This document shows positions 54,258 to 60,946 of a stretch of 64,000 bases of DNA, piece after piece. Each line of letters starts with the position of its first letter. The first letter of the stretch is position 1. Under the pieces are notes generated by a model, which worked only from the letters and a program-made list of their open reading frames with translations, made no database searches and had not been told where the DNA came from. Position numbers and translations under genes: made by a program. The stretch comes from Novosphingobium sp. AAP83 (GTDB taxonomy: Bacteria; Pseudomonadota; Alphaproteobacteria; Sphingomonadales; Sphingomonadaceae): NCBI RefSeq assembly GCF_001295795.1, contig NZ_LJHY01000020.1, positions 1 to 64,000 on the forward strand, in the 5' to 3' direction.

Positions 54258-55325
54258 TTAGACCGCTACCCCTTCGCGCACGGTCCACACTGCGCTGGCA
54301 TCGGCGATTTCGGCGAAGGGGGCGATTTCGGTGCCGGTCATCCACACTTGCGCGCCCGATTGGGCGAGGCGTTCAAACAGGGCGGTGCGGCGGATCGGGT
54401 CGAGGTGCGCGGCGATTTCATCGAGCAGGAGCAGGCGCGGCCGTTCGCCTGCGGTCAGGCCAGCATGGGCAAGGACGATGGCGATCAGCATAGCCTTTTG
54501 TTCGCCGGTCGAGCAATCGGCGGCAGGCGCGTTCTTGGCGGCGAGCGTGACGGCCAGATCATCGCGGTGCGGTCCGGTGAGCGAGCGGCCTGCTGCGCGA
54601 TCACGGCGGCGGCCTTCGCGCAAGCTGGCGCGCAAGGCTTCGGGGTTCAGCGGTACTTCGCTGGCATAGTGGAGCAGGGGCCGTGCGAAGGGGTGTTCGG
54701 GCACGGTTTCGAGGATCAGGCTGAGGTCTGATACCAGCGCGGCGCGCGATGACGCGAGTGCTGCGCCGCTGTCGGCCATTTGCGCCTCGATGCCATCCAG
54801 CCACACCGGATCGGGTTCAGACGCTTCGCCAAGCAGGCGGTTGCGTTCGCGCAGCGCGGTTTCATAGCGGGTGGCAGTGCGGGCGTGGCCGGGATCACGG
54901 GCGAGCACGAGGCGATCAAGGAAGCGCCGCCGCGAGCCTGCGCTTTCGGCAAAAAGGCGGTCCATCGCAGGGGTAAGCCAGGTGATCGAGAGCCATTCGC
55001 CAAGCCGCGCGGCGGGGCCTTCTGCGCCGTTGATGCGCACGATGCGACGGTTCGGGGTTTGCGGATCGGTGGCGGTGCCGATCTGGACCGCGCCGTCTTC
55101 TATTTCAGCCGCTACGGCAAAACCGCCACTGCCGTTGCGTCCGGCCATTTCCGCCGGTTGCGCGCGGCGGAGGCCGCGTCCGGGGGCAAGCAGGCTGATC
55201 GCTTCGAGCACGTTGGTCTTGCCCGCGCCGTTTTCCCCCACCAGCACGTTGAATGCGCGCATACCTTCGAGCCGCGTGGCGGCATGATTGCGAAAATCGC
55301 GCAAGGTGAGGCGGGTGAGCGACAT
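54258..55325 (-). CDS. recF: DNA replication and repair protein RecF
   Basis: A 355-residue SMC-like ATPase that loads RecA at gaps. Motifs are Walker A VLVGENGAGKTNVLEA, the signature region CSTGEQKAMLIAIVLAHA and Walker B RLLLLDEIAAHLD. The start MSLTRLTLRDFRNHA is canonical. In many genomes recF follows dnaN; here it is convergent with the YbbP-like gene. The 41 bases upstream lead to the pspF stop. Confidence 0.95.
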   Translation of the reverse strand: MSLTRLTLRDFRNHAATRLEGMRAFNVLVGENGAGKTNVLEAISLLAPGRGLRRAQPAEMAGRNGSGGFAVAAEIEDGAVQIGTATDPQTPNRRIVRINGAEGPAARLGEWLSITWLTPAMDRLFAESAGSRRRFLDRLVLARDPGHARTATRYETALRERNRLLGEASEPDPVWLDGIEAQMADSGAALASSRAALVSDLSLILETVPEHPFARPLLHYASEVPLNPEALRASLREGRRRDRAAGRSLTGPHRDDLAVTLAAKNAPAADCSTGEQKAMLIAIVLAHAGLTAGERPRLLLLDEIAAHLDPIRRTALFERLAQSGAQVWMTGTEIAPFAEIADASAVWTVREGVAV

Positions 55326-55366
55326 AGGAGCGACGCGTTAGGGGGTTTTGCGGTTTGGTGCAAAGC

Positions 55367-56392
55367 CTACCCCCGCTCCATCAACCCGTGCTTTTTCATG
55401 CAGTGGCGCAACTGGTCGTAGCTGAGGCCGAGGGCTTTTGCGGTTTGGCGCTGGTTATAGCGGTTGCGGGCGAGGTGGTGTTCGATGATCGTGCGTTCGT
55501 GGGCTTCGACGGCGGCGCGCAGATCGTTGACGCCATCGAGATCGGGCGCGGGCGCAGGGGAACTGCGTGCGGGGGCGGTGTCCACCGCCTCAGCCGCGCG
55601 GGGCGGCGAAATAGGCTTCCACGCGCTTTCGAAGGGATCAAACTGGACGCTGGCGATGGCGTTGGTCCAATCATCCCAGCGATAAACCGCGCGTTCGACC
55701 ACGTTGCGCAATTCGCGCACGTTGCCGGGCCAGAGGTATTCCTCAAGCGCCTTTTGTGTTTGCGGAGCAAAGCCGGGCCATGTGTCCCACTGCAATTCTG
55801 CGGCCATGCGCCGTCCGAAATAATCGGCAAGCACGGCCACATCGCCTTCGCGCACACGCAACGGGGGCAGGGTGATCACTTCAAAGCTGAGCCGATCCAG
55901 CAAATCGGGGCGGAAGCGGCCCTGTTCAGCCATCTTGGGCAGGTCTTCGTTGGTGGCGGCCACGATGCGCACATCAACGCGCACCGGCTTGCTGGAACCG
56001 ATGCGGGTGACTTCGCCGTATTCCACCGCGCGCAGCAGGCGTTCTTGTGCGCCCATTGATAGTGTGCCGAGTTCGTCAAGGAACAGCGTGCCCTTGTCAG
56101 CCTCTTCAAACCTGCCGGTGCGGGCGCGGGTGGCACCGGTGAAAGCGCCGGCTTCGTGCCCGAACAACTCAGCCTCGATCAGCGTTTCGGGCAAGGCCGC
56201 GCAATTCATCGTGATCAGCGGTTCTGACCAGCGTGGGGACAGGCGGTGGAGGCGTTCGGCGATCAGTTCCTTGCCGGTCCCGCGTTCGCCAATCACCAGC
56301 ACAGGGCGGCGCATCGGCGCGGCGCGGCTGGCACGTTCGACCGCGTCAAGGAACGCGCCCGATTGCCCCATGAATTGAACTTCCCGATCCAT
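55367..56392 (-). CDS. pspF: Sigma-54-dependent activator PspF
   Basis: A 341-residue AAA+ enhancer-binding protein. Walker A is GERGTGKELIAE, the sigma-54 contact loop HEAGAFTGATRA, and Walker B GTLFLDELG. The C-terminal Fis-type helix-turn-helix is RNRYNQRQTAKALGLSYDQLR. There is no receiver domain, as in PspF, so it is held in check by PspA. It is divergent from the psp operon, and a -24/-12 promoter lies in the gap. The preferred ATG is 56392; 56428 is also in frame. Confidence 0.9.
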   Translation of the reverse strand: MDREVQFMGQSGAFLDAVERASRAAPMRRPVLVIGERGTGKELIAERLHRLSPRWSEPLITMNCAALPETLIEAELFGHEAGAFTGATRARTGRFEEADKGTLFLDELGTLSMGAQERLLRAVEYGEVTRIGSSKPVRVDVRIVAATNEDLPKMAEQGRFRPDLLDRLSFEVITLPPLRVREGDVAVLADYFGRRMAAELQWDTWPGFAPQTQKALEEYLWPGNVRELRNVVERAVYRWDDWTNAIASVQFDPFESAWKPISPPRAAEAVDTAPARSSPAPAPDLDGVNDLRAAVEAHERTIIEHHLARNRYNQRQTAKALGLSYDQLRHCMKKHGLMERG

Positions 56393-56492
56393 TGCCAATG
56401 AATAGCGATAAATCCCAAGGTTTGGCAATATATCCTAGGTTAAGGGAAAGGCTTATGCGCAAATTTGCCGATAAACCGGCACTTCGGCGGTT

Positions 56493-56507
56493 TGGCACAC
56501 CCTTTGC
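56493..56507 (+). promoter_or_regulatory. Sigma-54 (-24/-12) promoter of the psp operon
   Basis: TGGCACACCCTTTGC has GG and GC separated by exactly ten bases, as required for sigma-54 promoters. It lies 57 bases before the first psp reading frame. PspF sites are expected in the 100 bases before it. Confidence 0.8.
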
Positions 56508-56563
56508 TATAACATTAACAATCCCGGCTGAGAGGCCGAAACACCCGCCGAAAGGTTCGCAAG

Positions 56564-56722
56564 ATGTACACCGCCCACTTCTTTTCCACCCAGCTTGGAC
56601 GCGCCAGCCTTGCCAGCATTGGTGCGATCGTTGTTCTGTGCGTCTTTGCGCTGACCCAGCAAGTCGATGCCGTGCCCAGCGTGATGGCATCGACAGCGGC
56701 CATTACCGGTGAACTTGCATGA
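56564..56722 (+). CDS. Small membrane protein, first gene of the psp operon
   Basis: A 52-residue frame starting MYTAHFFSTQLGRASLASIG and including IVVLCVFALTQ, a single hydrophobic segment. Ribosome site AAAGG lies at 56551. It is just after the sigma-54 promoter and its stop overlaps a longer in-frame start of pspA (ATGA), so it is probably translated with the psp genes. No family is recognised. Confidence 0.6.
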   Translation: MYTAHFFSTQLGRASLASIGAIVVLCVFALTQQVDAVPSVMASTAAITGELA

Positions 56723-56883
56723 GCGATGATCTGAGCCCGCCCCGGGCCGAGGGGCGGCGCATCACCCGCCTTGATGCGGAAATGGAGCGCCTTCGCACAA
56801 ATCCCGGCACAAATGATCGCGCCCGCCCTGCTTTTTCTGGCCCCGCTTTTTCGTCATCATCTTTCAACACCGGAGTAAACCTG

Positions 56884-57555
56884 ATGGGCATCTTTTCGCG
56901 GACCCGCGACATCATTGCCGCCAATTTCAACGATTTGTTGGAAAAGGCTGACGATCCTTCGAAGATGATCCGCATGATCATCATGGAAATGGAAGAAACG
57001 CTGGTCGAAGTTCGCGCTTCTGCGGCGCGCACCATTGCCGATCAGAAGGAAATGGGCCGCCATGTGGCCAAGCTGGACCGGCTTCAGGCCGATTGGTCGG
57101 AAAAGGCGCAATTGGCGCTTTCGAAAGACCGCGAAGATCTGGCCCGCGCGGCCTTGGTGGAAAAGAAGAAGGCTGCTGATATGGCGGTGCAGCTTCAGGC
57201 CGAAATCGGCGTGCTGGATGATGCGATGCGCGCTTATGAAATCGACATCGAAAAGCTGCAAACCCGCCTGCGCGAAGCCCGCAGCCGCCAGACCGCGATT
57301 GCCGCGCGCCTTGAAAGCGCCGAAAACCGCGTCCGTCTGCGCACGTTGCTGGCCAGCGAGCGGGTGGACGAGGCGATGGCACGGTTCGACCAGCTTGAAC
57401 GCCGCGTCGATTATGCCGAAGGCCGCGCCGATGCGCTGGGCCTTGCTGAAAGCAGCAAGCCCGGTCTGGCCGATGAAATTGCCGCTTTGGCAGGGCAGGA
57501 CAAGATCGACGAAGAGCTTGATGCGATGAAGCGCATGCTGGGCAAGGAAGGCTGA
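56884..57555 (+). CDS. pspA: Phage shock protein A (PspA)
   Basis: A 223-residue coiled-coil protein that binds stressed inner membranes and inhibits PspF. The start MGIFSRTRDIIAANFNDLLE is the family start, with the amphipathic helix; the rest is helical with many heptads (for example AALVEKKKAADMAVQLQAEI). Size equals that of classical PspA. The same frame is open upstream to 56719, giving 55 more residues (MSDDLSPPRAEGRR...), and that ATG overlaps the preceding small gene. Which start is used matters for membrane binding and is discussed in the findings. Confidence 0.93.
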   Translation: MGIFSRTRDIIAANFNDLLEKADDPSKMIRMIIMEMEETLVEVRASAARTIADQKEMGRHVAKLDRLQADWSEKAQLALSKDREDLARAALVEKKKAADMAVQLQAEIGVLDDAMRAYEIDIEKLQTRLREARSRQTAIAARLESAENRVRLRTLLASERVDEAMARFDQLERRVDYAEGRADALGLAESSKPGLADEIAALAGQDKIDEELDAMKRMLGKEG

Positions 57556-57558
57556 GTC

Positions 57559-57864
57559 ATGGAAGAGTTGATTCCGCTGACGGCAGTTCTGGCCATCTTT
57601 GTGGGCCTGCCGTGGATGATCCTGCATTACATCACCAAGTGGAAAACGGGGGCCACCCTGACCAATGGCGATGAAGCTTTGCTGGAGGAACTGTACCAGC
57701 TCGCCCGCCGCCTTGATGATCGCATGGATACGGTCGAGCGTCTGGTCGCTGCGGACAACCCGGAGTTTAAGCCGGCCCGCATCATGCATGACCGCGAAAC
57801 CGACAACCAGAAGCTGCGCGAACTGGACCGCATGTTCGCCGAACAGGGAAGGACTTCGAAGTGA
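57559..57864 (+). CDS. pspB: Phage shock protein B (PspB)
   Basis: A 101-residue membrane protein with an N-terminal TM (LTAVLAIFVGLPWMILHYIT) and a coiled coil (ALLEELYQLARRLDDRMDTVERLVA). PspB and PspC sense envelope stress and bind PspA. It is longer than E. coli PspB (74). Its motif MDTVERLVAADNPEF is the founding version of the element repeated in the later small genes. Confidence 0.88.
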   Translation: MEELIPLTAVLAIFVGLPWMILHYITKWKTGATLTNGDEALLEELYQLARRLDDRMDTVERLVAADNPEFKPARIMHDRETDNQKLRELDRMFAEQGRTSK

Positions 57865-58235
57865 ATAGCCCCCGTACCCGTTTTTATCGTGACAAGGTCA
57901 ACGGCAAGGTGATGGGCGTTTGCGCCGGAATTGCCGACTACACCGGGGTTGACGCGCTGTGGATACGGCTTGGCTTTCTTGTTCTGGCCTTTTCGATGGG
58001 GTGGCCGTTTTTCGCCTATTTCGTGCTCGGCTTTCTGACCGACAAGAAACCCGGCAATCTTTACAGCGACCGGCAAGAACAAAAGTTCTGGCAGGGCGTG
58101 CGCCAATCGCCAGCCCGCACCGCCCGCGAAGTGCGCGCCAGCTTCCGTGATATCGACCGCCGTCTGGCCGAAGTTGAAAACTATTACGTCAACAGCAACC
58201 CGCGCCTTTCGGCAGAGATCGAAAAGCTGCGCTGA
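57861..58235 (+). CDS. pspC: Phage shock protein C (PspC domain)
   Basis: A 124-residue PspC-domain protein. The signature RDKVNGKVMGVCAGIADYTG is followed by a TM pair region (LWIRLGFLVLAFSMGWPFFA). The C-terminal part has a charged helical tail. The GTG start overlaps the pspB stop. It senses envelope stress together with PspB. Confidence 0.9.
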   Translation: MNSPRTRFYRDKVNGKVMGVCAGIADYTGVDALWIRLGFLVLAFSMGWPFFAYFVLGFLTDKKPGNLYSDRQEQKFWQGVRQSPARTAREVRASFRDIDRRLAEVENYYVNSNPRLSAEIEKLR

Positions 58236-58261
58236 TATAAATTCACTAGGGGACTAAAATC

Positions 58262-58543
58262 ATGGGACCGGCAGAACTGGGCACGCTTATTCCGATCGTT
58301 GCCTTGTGCATTCCGATTGTAGCCATCTGGACCAAACACCGCCAAAAAATCGCCGAGATGCAGATCAATGCAACGGCGGAATTGAGCGCTGAAAAAGCGG
58401 CGCAATATGCCCAGCACACCCGCGATCTTGAAGAGCGTGTGCGGGTGCTTGAGCGGATCGTGACCGACAAGGGTTTCGACACCGCCGCCCAGATCGAAGC
58501 GCTGCGCCGTGATAGTGCCGCGCTTGAAGACCGGAGGGTGTGA
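58262..58543 (+). CDS. PspB-like small membrane protein, paralogue 1 (type A)
   Basis: A 93-residue protein with an N-terminal TM (LIPIVALCIPIVAIW), then a charged coiled coil (AELSAEKAAQYAQHTRDLEE) and the motif VLERIVTDKGFDTAAQIEAL. The motif and the plan correspond to PspB. The nearest relative in the operon is the gene at 59180 (shared AEKAAQYA block). Function is inferred from the context: membrane-stress partner of PspA. Stop and next start share a base. Confidence 0.8.
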   Translation: MGPAELGTLIPIVALCIPIVAIWTKHRQKIAEMQINATAELSAEKAAQYAQHTRDLEERVRVLERIVTDKGFDTAAQIEALRRDSAALEDRRV

Positions 58544-58881
58544 TGGCAATCGAGAACCTTGCACAGATCACGAACCTTGCGCCGCTTATCGGGACGGTGA
58601 CCGTGGCCGGGGTGGCGGGTTGGGTGATTACCACCTGGATGCGGGTGCGCCATGGCTATCCGCTGGACGGGGCTTGGGGGCAGGCGGTTTATCCCAAGAC
58701 GTCGAGCGCGGAACTGGAGCGGATCAAGCTGCTCAGCCAGGAAAACGCGCAGCTTCGCGCTGAACTCGGCTCGGTCAAGGACCGGCTGGCGAATGTCGAG
58801 CGGATCGTGACCGATAGCGGCTTTGGCCTGACCCAGCAGATCGAGGCGCTGCGCCTTCAGGGTGAGGGTAGGCCGCAATGA
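58543..58881 (+). CDS. PspB-like small membrane protein, paralogue 2 (type B)
   Basis: A 112-residue protein: TM (TVTVAGVAGWVITTWMRV), the loop HGYPLDGAWGQ, a coiled coil (LSQENAQLRAELGSVKDR) and the motif NVERIVTDSGFGLTQQIEAL. It pairs closely with the gene at 58878, which shares RHGYALE and the same terminal motif. The ATG is part of TGATG with the previous stop. Confidence 0.78.
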   Translation: MAIENLAQITNLAPLIGTVTVAGVAGWVITTWMRVRHGYPLDGAWGQAVYPKTSSAELERIKLLSQENAQLRAELGSVKDRLANVERIVTDSGFGLTQQIEALRLQGEGRPQ

Positions 58882-59183
58882 ACTGGGGCGGACCGGACTT
58901 TGTTCTGGGGATCATCGCGATCTCTACCGTCGGCTGGCTGATCAACAACTGGATCCGCGCGCGCCATGGCTATGCTTTGGAAGACGAATGGGGCGGCAAG
59001 ACTGACCGCGCTGACGATAAAGCAGTGGTCCAATTGCGCGAGGAAAACGCGCGTTTGCATCAGCAGCTTGAGGCGACGCACAAGCGGCTGGCCAATGTTG
59101 AGGCTATCGTTACCGACCGGGGATTTGATTTGGCAGTGCAAATCGATGCGCTGCGTGATGCGGGCGACAGGAGGGCACAATGA
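58878..59183 (+). CDS. PspB-like small membrane protein, paralogue 3 (type B)
   Basis: A 101-residue protein with TM (FVLGIIAISTVGWLINNWI), the loop RARHGYALEDEWGG, coiled coil (LREENARLHQQLEATHKR) and NVEAIVTDRGFDLAVQIDAL. Start overlaps the previous stop by 4 bases. It is the sister of paralogue 2, which supports tandem duplication. Confidence 0.78.
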   Translation: MNWGGPDFVLGIIAISTVGWLINNWIRARHGYALEDEWGGKTDRADDKAVVQLREENARLHQQLEATHKRLANVEAIVTDRGFDLAVQIDALRDAGDRRAQ

Positions 59184-59452
59184 ACGAGAGTATAGTCCTA
59201 ACGCTGGTGTTTATGGTGATCGTGCTGCCCATCGTGCTGGGCATTGGATCGGACATCTACAAGCGCCGCCTTGCTTTCCGCGAACGCGAGCTTGAGCTGT
59301 TTTCCAAACAGACCGCCGAGAAAGCCGCGCAATATGCCGCGCAGGCTGAACGGCTTGAGCAACGGGTGCGCGTGCTCGAACGCATCGCCACCGAAAACAA
59401 CACCGACCTTGCGCTCCAGATCGAGAATCTGCGCGATATGAAGGTCAACTGA
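59180..59452 (+). CDS. PspB-like small membrane protein, paralogue 4 (type A)
   Basis: A 90-residue protein with TM (IVLTLVFMVIVLPIVLGIG), a charged helix (FRERELELFSKQTAEKAAQY) and VLERIATENNTDLALQIENL. It shares the AEKAAQYA-RLE-RVRVLERI block with the gene at 58262. Start overlaps the previous stop by 4 bases. Confidence 0.78.
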   Translation: MNESIVLTLVFMVIVLPIVLGIGSDIYKRRLAFRERELELFSKQTAEKAAQYAAQAERLEQRVRVLERIATENNTDLALQIENLRDMKVN

Positions 59453-59464
59453 GGGACCGCTGCA

Positions 59465-59710
59465 ATGTCATTCTGGAGTGCCATGGTTGCCATCGTTGCC
59501 ATCATTGCCTGGGCCAACATCCGCATGAACAAGGACAAGCATCGCGGGAGTGGCATAAACGTGGTCGATCATGACCCGGCCCATACCGCCAGCCTTGAAC
59601 GCGAAGTTGCCGAGATGCGCAAACGGCTTGAAGTGCTGGAGCGCATTGCCACCGAGGATGGCGAAACCCGCCGCCTCTCGCGCGAGATTGAATCGCTGCG
59701 CGAGAAATAA
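59465..59710 (+). CDS. PspB-like small membrane protein, paralogue 5
   Basis: An 81-residue protein with a short TM (AMVAIVAIIAWANI), a coiled coil (ASLEREVAEMRKRLEVLERI) and the end ATEDGETRRLSREIESL. It keeps the LERIATE form of the motif. It is the most divergent full-length copy. A 28-base gap follows. Confidence 0.72.
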   Translation: MSFWSAMVAIVAIIAWANIRMNKDKHRGSGINVVDHDPAHTASLEREVAEMRKRLEVLERIATEDGETRRLSREIESLREK

Positions 59711-59738
59711 TCCTCAACCCCTTGAGGGAGTTGCCGAT

Positions 59739-59951
59739 ATGACTTCCGATATTGTCTTGGCTTTATCCGCACTCACCGGCCTTGCCATGATCGCTATGGC
59801 GGCGTTGCGCGGGTGGGATGGCTGGCTGGCGTTGAAACGCCTTGAACTCGAGCGCTATGAAACCGGCGATGCCGCCAGCCTGATCGACCTTGCCGATATG
59901 CGCGAACGCTTGCGCAAACTTGAAGCCATCGCCGCAGGAGTGGATTTATGA
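59739..59951 (+). CDS. PspB-like small membrane protein, paralogue 6 (short)
   Basis: A 70-residue protein with TM (LALSALTGLAMIAMAALRGW), a short coiled coil (LKRLELERYETGDAASLIDL) and a truncated motif KLEAIAAGVDL. The frame is chosen by the ATG after TTGCCGAT; the ribosome site GAGGGAG lies at 59724-59730. Its stop overlaps the next start by 4 bases. Confidence 0.68.
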   Translation: MTSDIVLALSALTGLAMIAMAALRGWDGWLALKRLELERYETGDAASLIDLADMRERLRKLEAIAAGVDL

Positions 59952-60124
59952 GCAAGCACAGAGATGGCGCCGCCAAAGCCGGGATCGGGCTTGGCAGCGC
60001 GATTGCGGTGGCGATTTCTTGGAGCCTGCACAAATCCATCGTGTGGGCTGCGATTCACGGCATTTTGTCGTGGCTATACGTGCTGTACTTTGCGCTGATG
60101 CGGCCGGGCGGACTTTCGGGCTGA
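59948..60124 (+). CDS. Small membrane protein, last gene of the psp array
   Basis: A 58-residue frame starting MSKHRDGAAKAGIGLGSAIA, with a possible two-helix pattern (AIAVAISWSL and AAIHGILSWLYVLYFAL). It overlaps paralogue 6 by ATGA and lacks the coiled-coil motif. It resembles small hydrophobic proteins found at the end of psp operons, but I recognise no family. Confidence 0.6.
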   Translation: MSKHRDGAAKAGIGLGSAIAVAISWSLHKSIVWAAIHGILSWLYVLYFALMRPGGLSG

Positions 60125-60166
60125 TGCCCCTTATCCGCGATGGACGAAGGGCGGGCGTATCGCTAA

Positions 60167-60589
60167 ATGCGAATGATGCGCAGCCTTGATGATATCCTTG
60201 AAGAGTATGAGTTCCTTGACGGTGACGAGCGGTATCGCTTGCTGATCGAACTGGGGCGGGAACTGGAAGACATGCCCGACGCCCTGAAAACCGAGGCGAC
60301 GCTGGTGCGCGGTTGTTCGGCCAGCGTGTGGGTTTATCCAACGCCGGGTAAGGGCGACACCTTGCATTTTCTCGCCGACAGCAATGCGGCGATCACCAAG
60401 GGGATCGTGGCGTTGGTGCTTTCTGCCGTGCAAGCTAAACCCGCTGCTGAAGTGGCCGCGACCGATATTGCCGAAGCGCTGGGGCCATTCGACCTCAAGA
60501 AGCAATTGTCTTCAAACCGGACGCAGGGCGTGCCCAACATGATCGCGCTGGTGCGTGAACATGCAGCGCGGCTGGCGGCAACGGCCTGA
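60167..60589 (+). CDS. sufE: Cysteine desulfuration protein SufE
   Basis: A 140-residue sulfur-transfer protein that takes sulfur from SufS-type desulfurases for Fe-S assembly. The active cysteine is in LVRGCSASVWVYP (about residue 50). The start MRMMRSLDDILEEYEFLDGD is in the usual range; internal ATGs at 60173 and 60176 are also possible. Length is as expected for the family. Confidence 0.92.
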   Translation: MRMMRSLDDILEEYEFLDGDERYRLLIELGRELEDMPDALKTEATLVRGCSASVWVYPTPGKGDTLHFLADSNAAITKGIVALVLSAVQAKPAAEVAATDIAEALGPFDLKKQLSSNRTQGVPNMIALVREHAARLAATA

Positions 60590-60594
60590 GCCGC

Positions 60595-60945
60595 TTGCGC
60601 CGCCATCTCTATCTTGCGGGCGGTGTGATCTCGGTCGCGTTGGGGGCAATAGGCGCGTTTCTGCCGGTTTTGCCTACCGTGCCATTCCTGTTGTTTGCCA
60701 CATTCTGCTTTGCCCGGTCTAATCCGGCCTGGGAACAGCGCTTGCTCGATCACCCGCGCTATGGCCCGCCTTTGCACCAATGGCGCACACGCCGCGCGAT
60801 TTCGCGCAAGGGCAAACAGGGCGCATTGCTGGCGATGGCGGCTGGCGTAGTACTGACCGCAGTGACGGCTGGCTGGCCGTGGGTACTGATACCCGCAGTG
60901 ACGATGGGAACTGTCGGGGTGTGGATCTGGACGCGGGCGGAATAA
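60595..60945 (+). CDS. DUF454 family inner-membrane protein (YbaN-like)
   Basis: A 116-residue protein with three TM segments (GVISVALGAIGAFLPVLPTV, PFLLFATFCFARS, then WVLIPAVTMGTVGVWIW). The signature LPVLPTVPFLLFATFCFARS matches the DUF454/YbaN family. It begins with TTG, 5 bases after the sufE stop, and is probably co-transcribed. Function is unknown. Confidence 0.8.
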   Translation: MRRHLYLAGGVISVALGAIGAFLPVLPTVPFLLFATFCFARSNPAWEQRLLDHPRYGPPLHQWRTRRAISRKGKQGALLAMAAGVVLTAVTAGWPWVLIPAVTMGTVGVWIWTRAE

Positions 60946-60946
60946 G

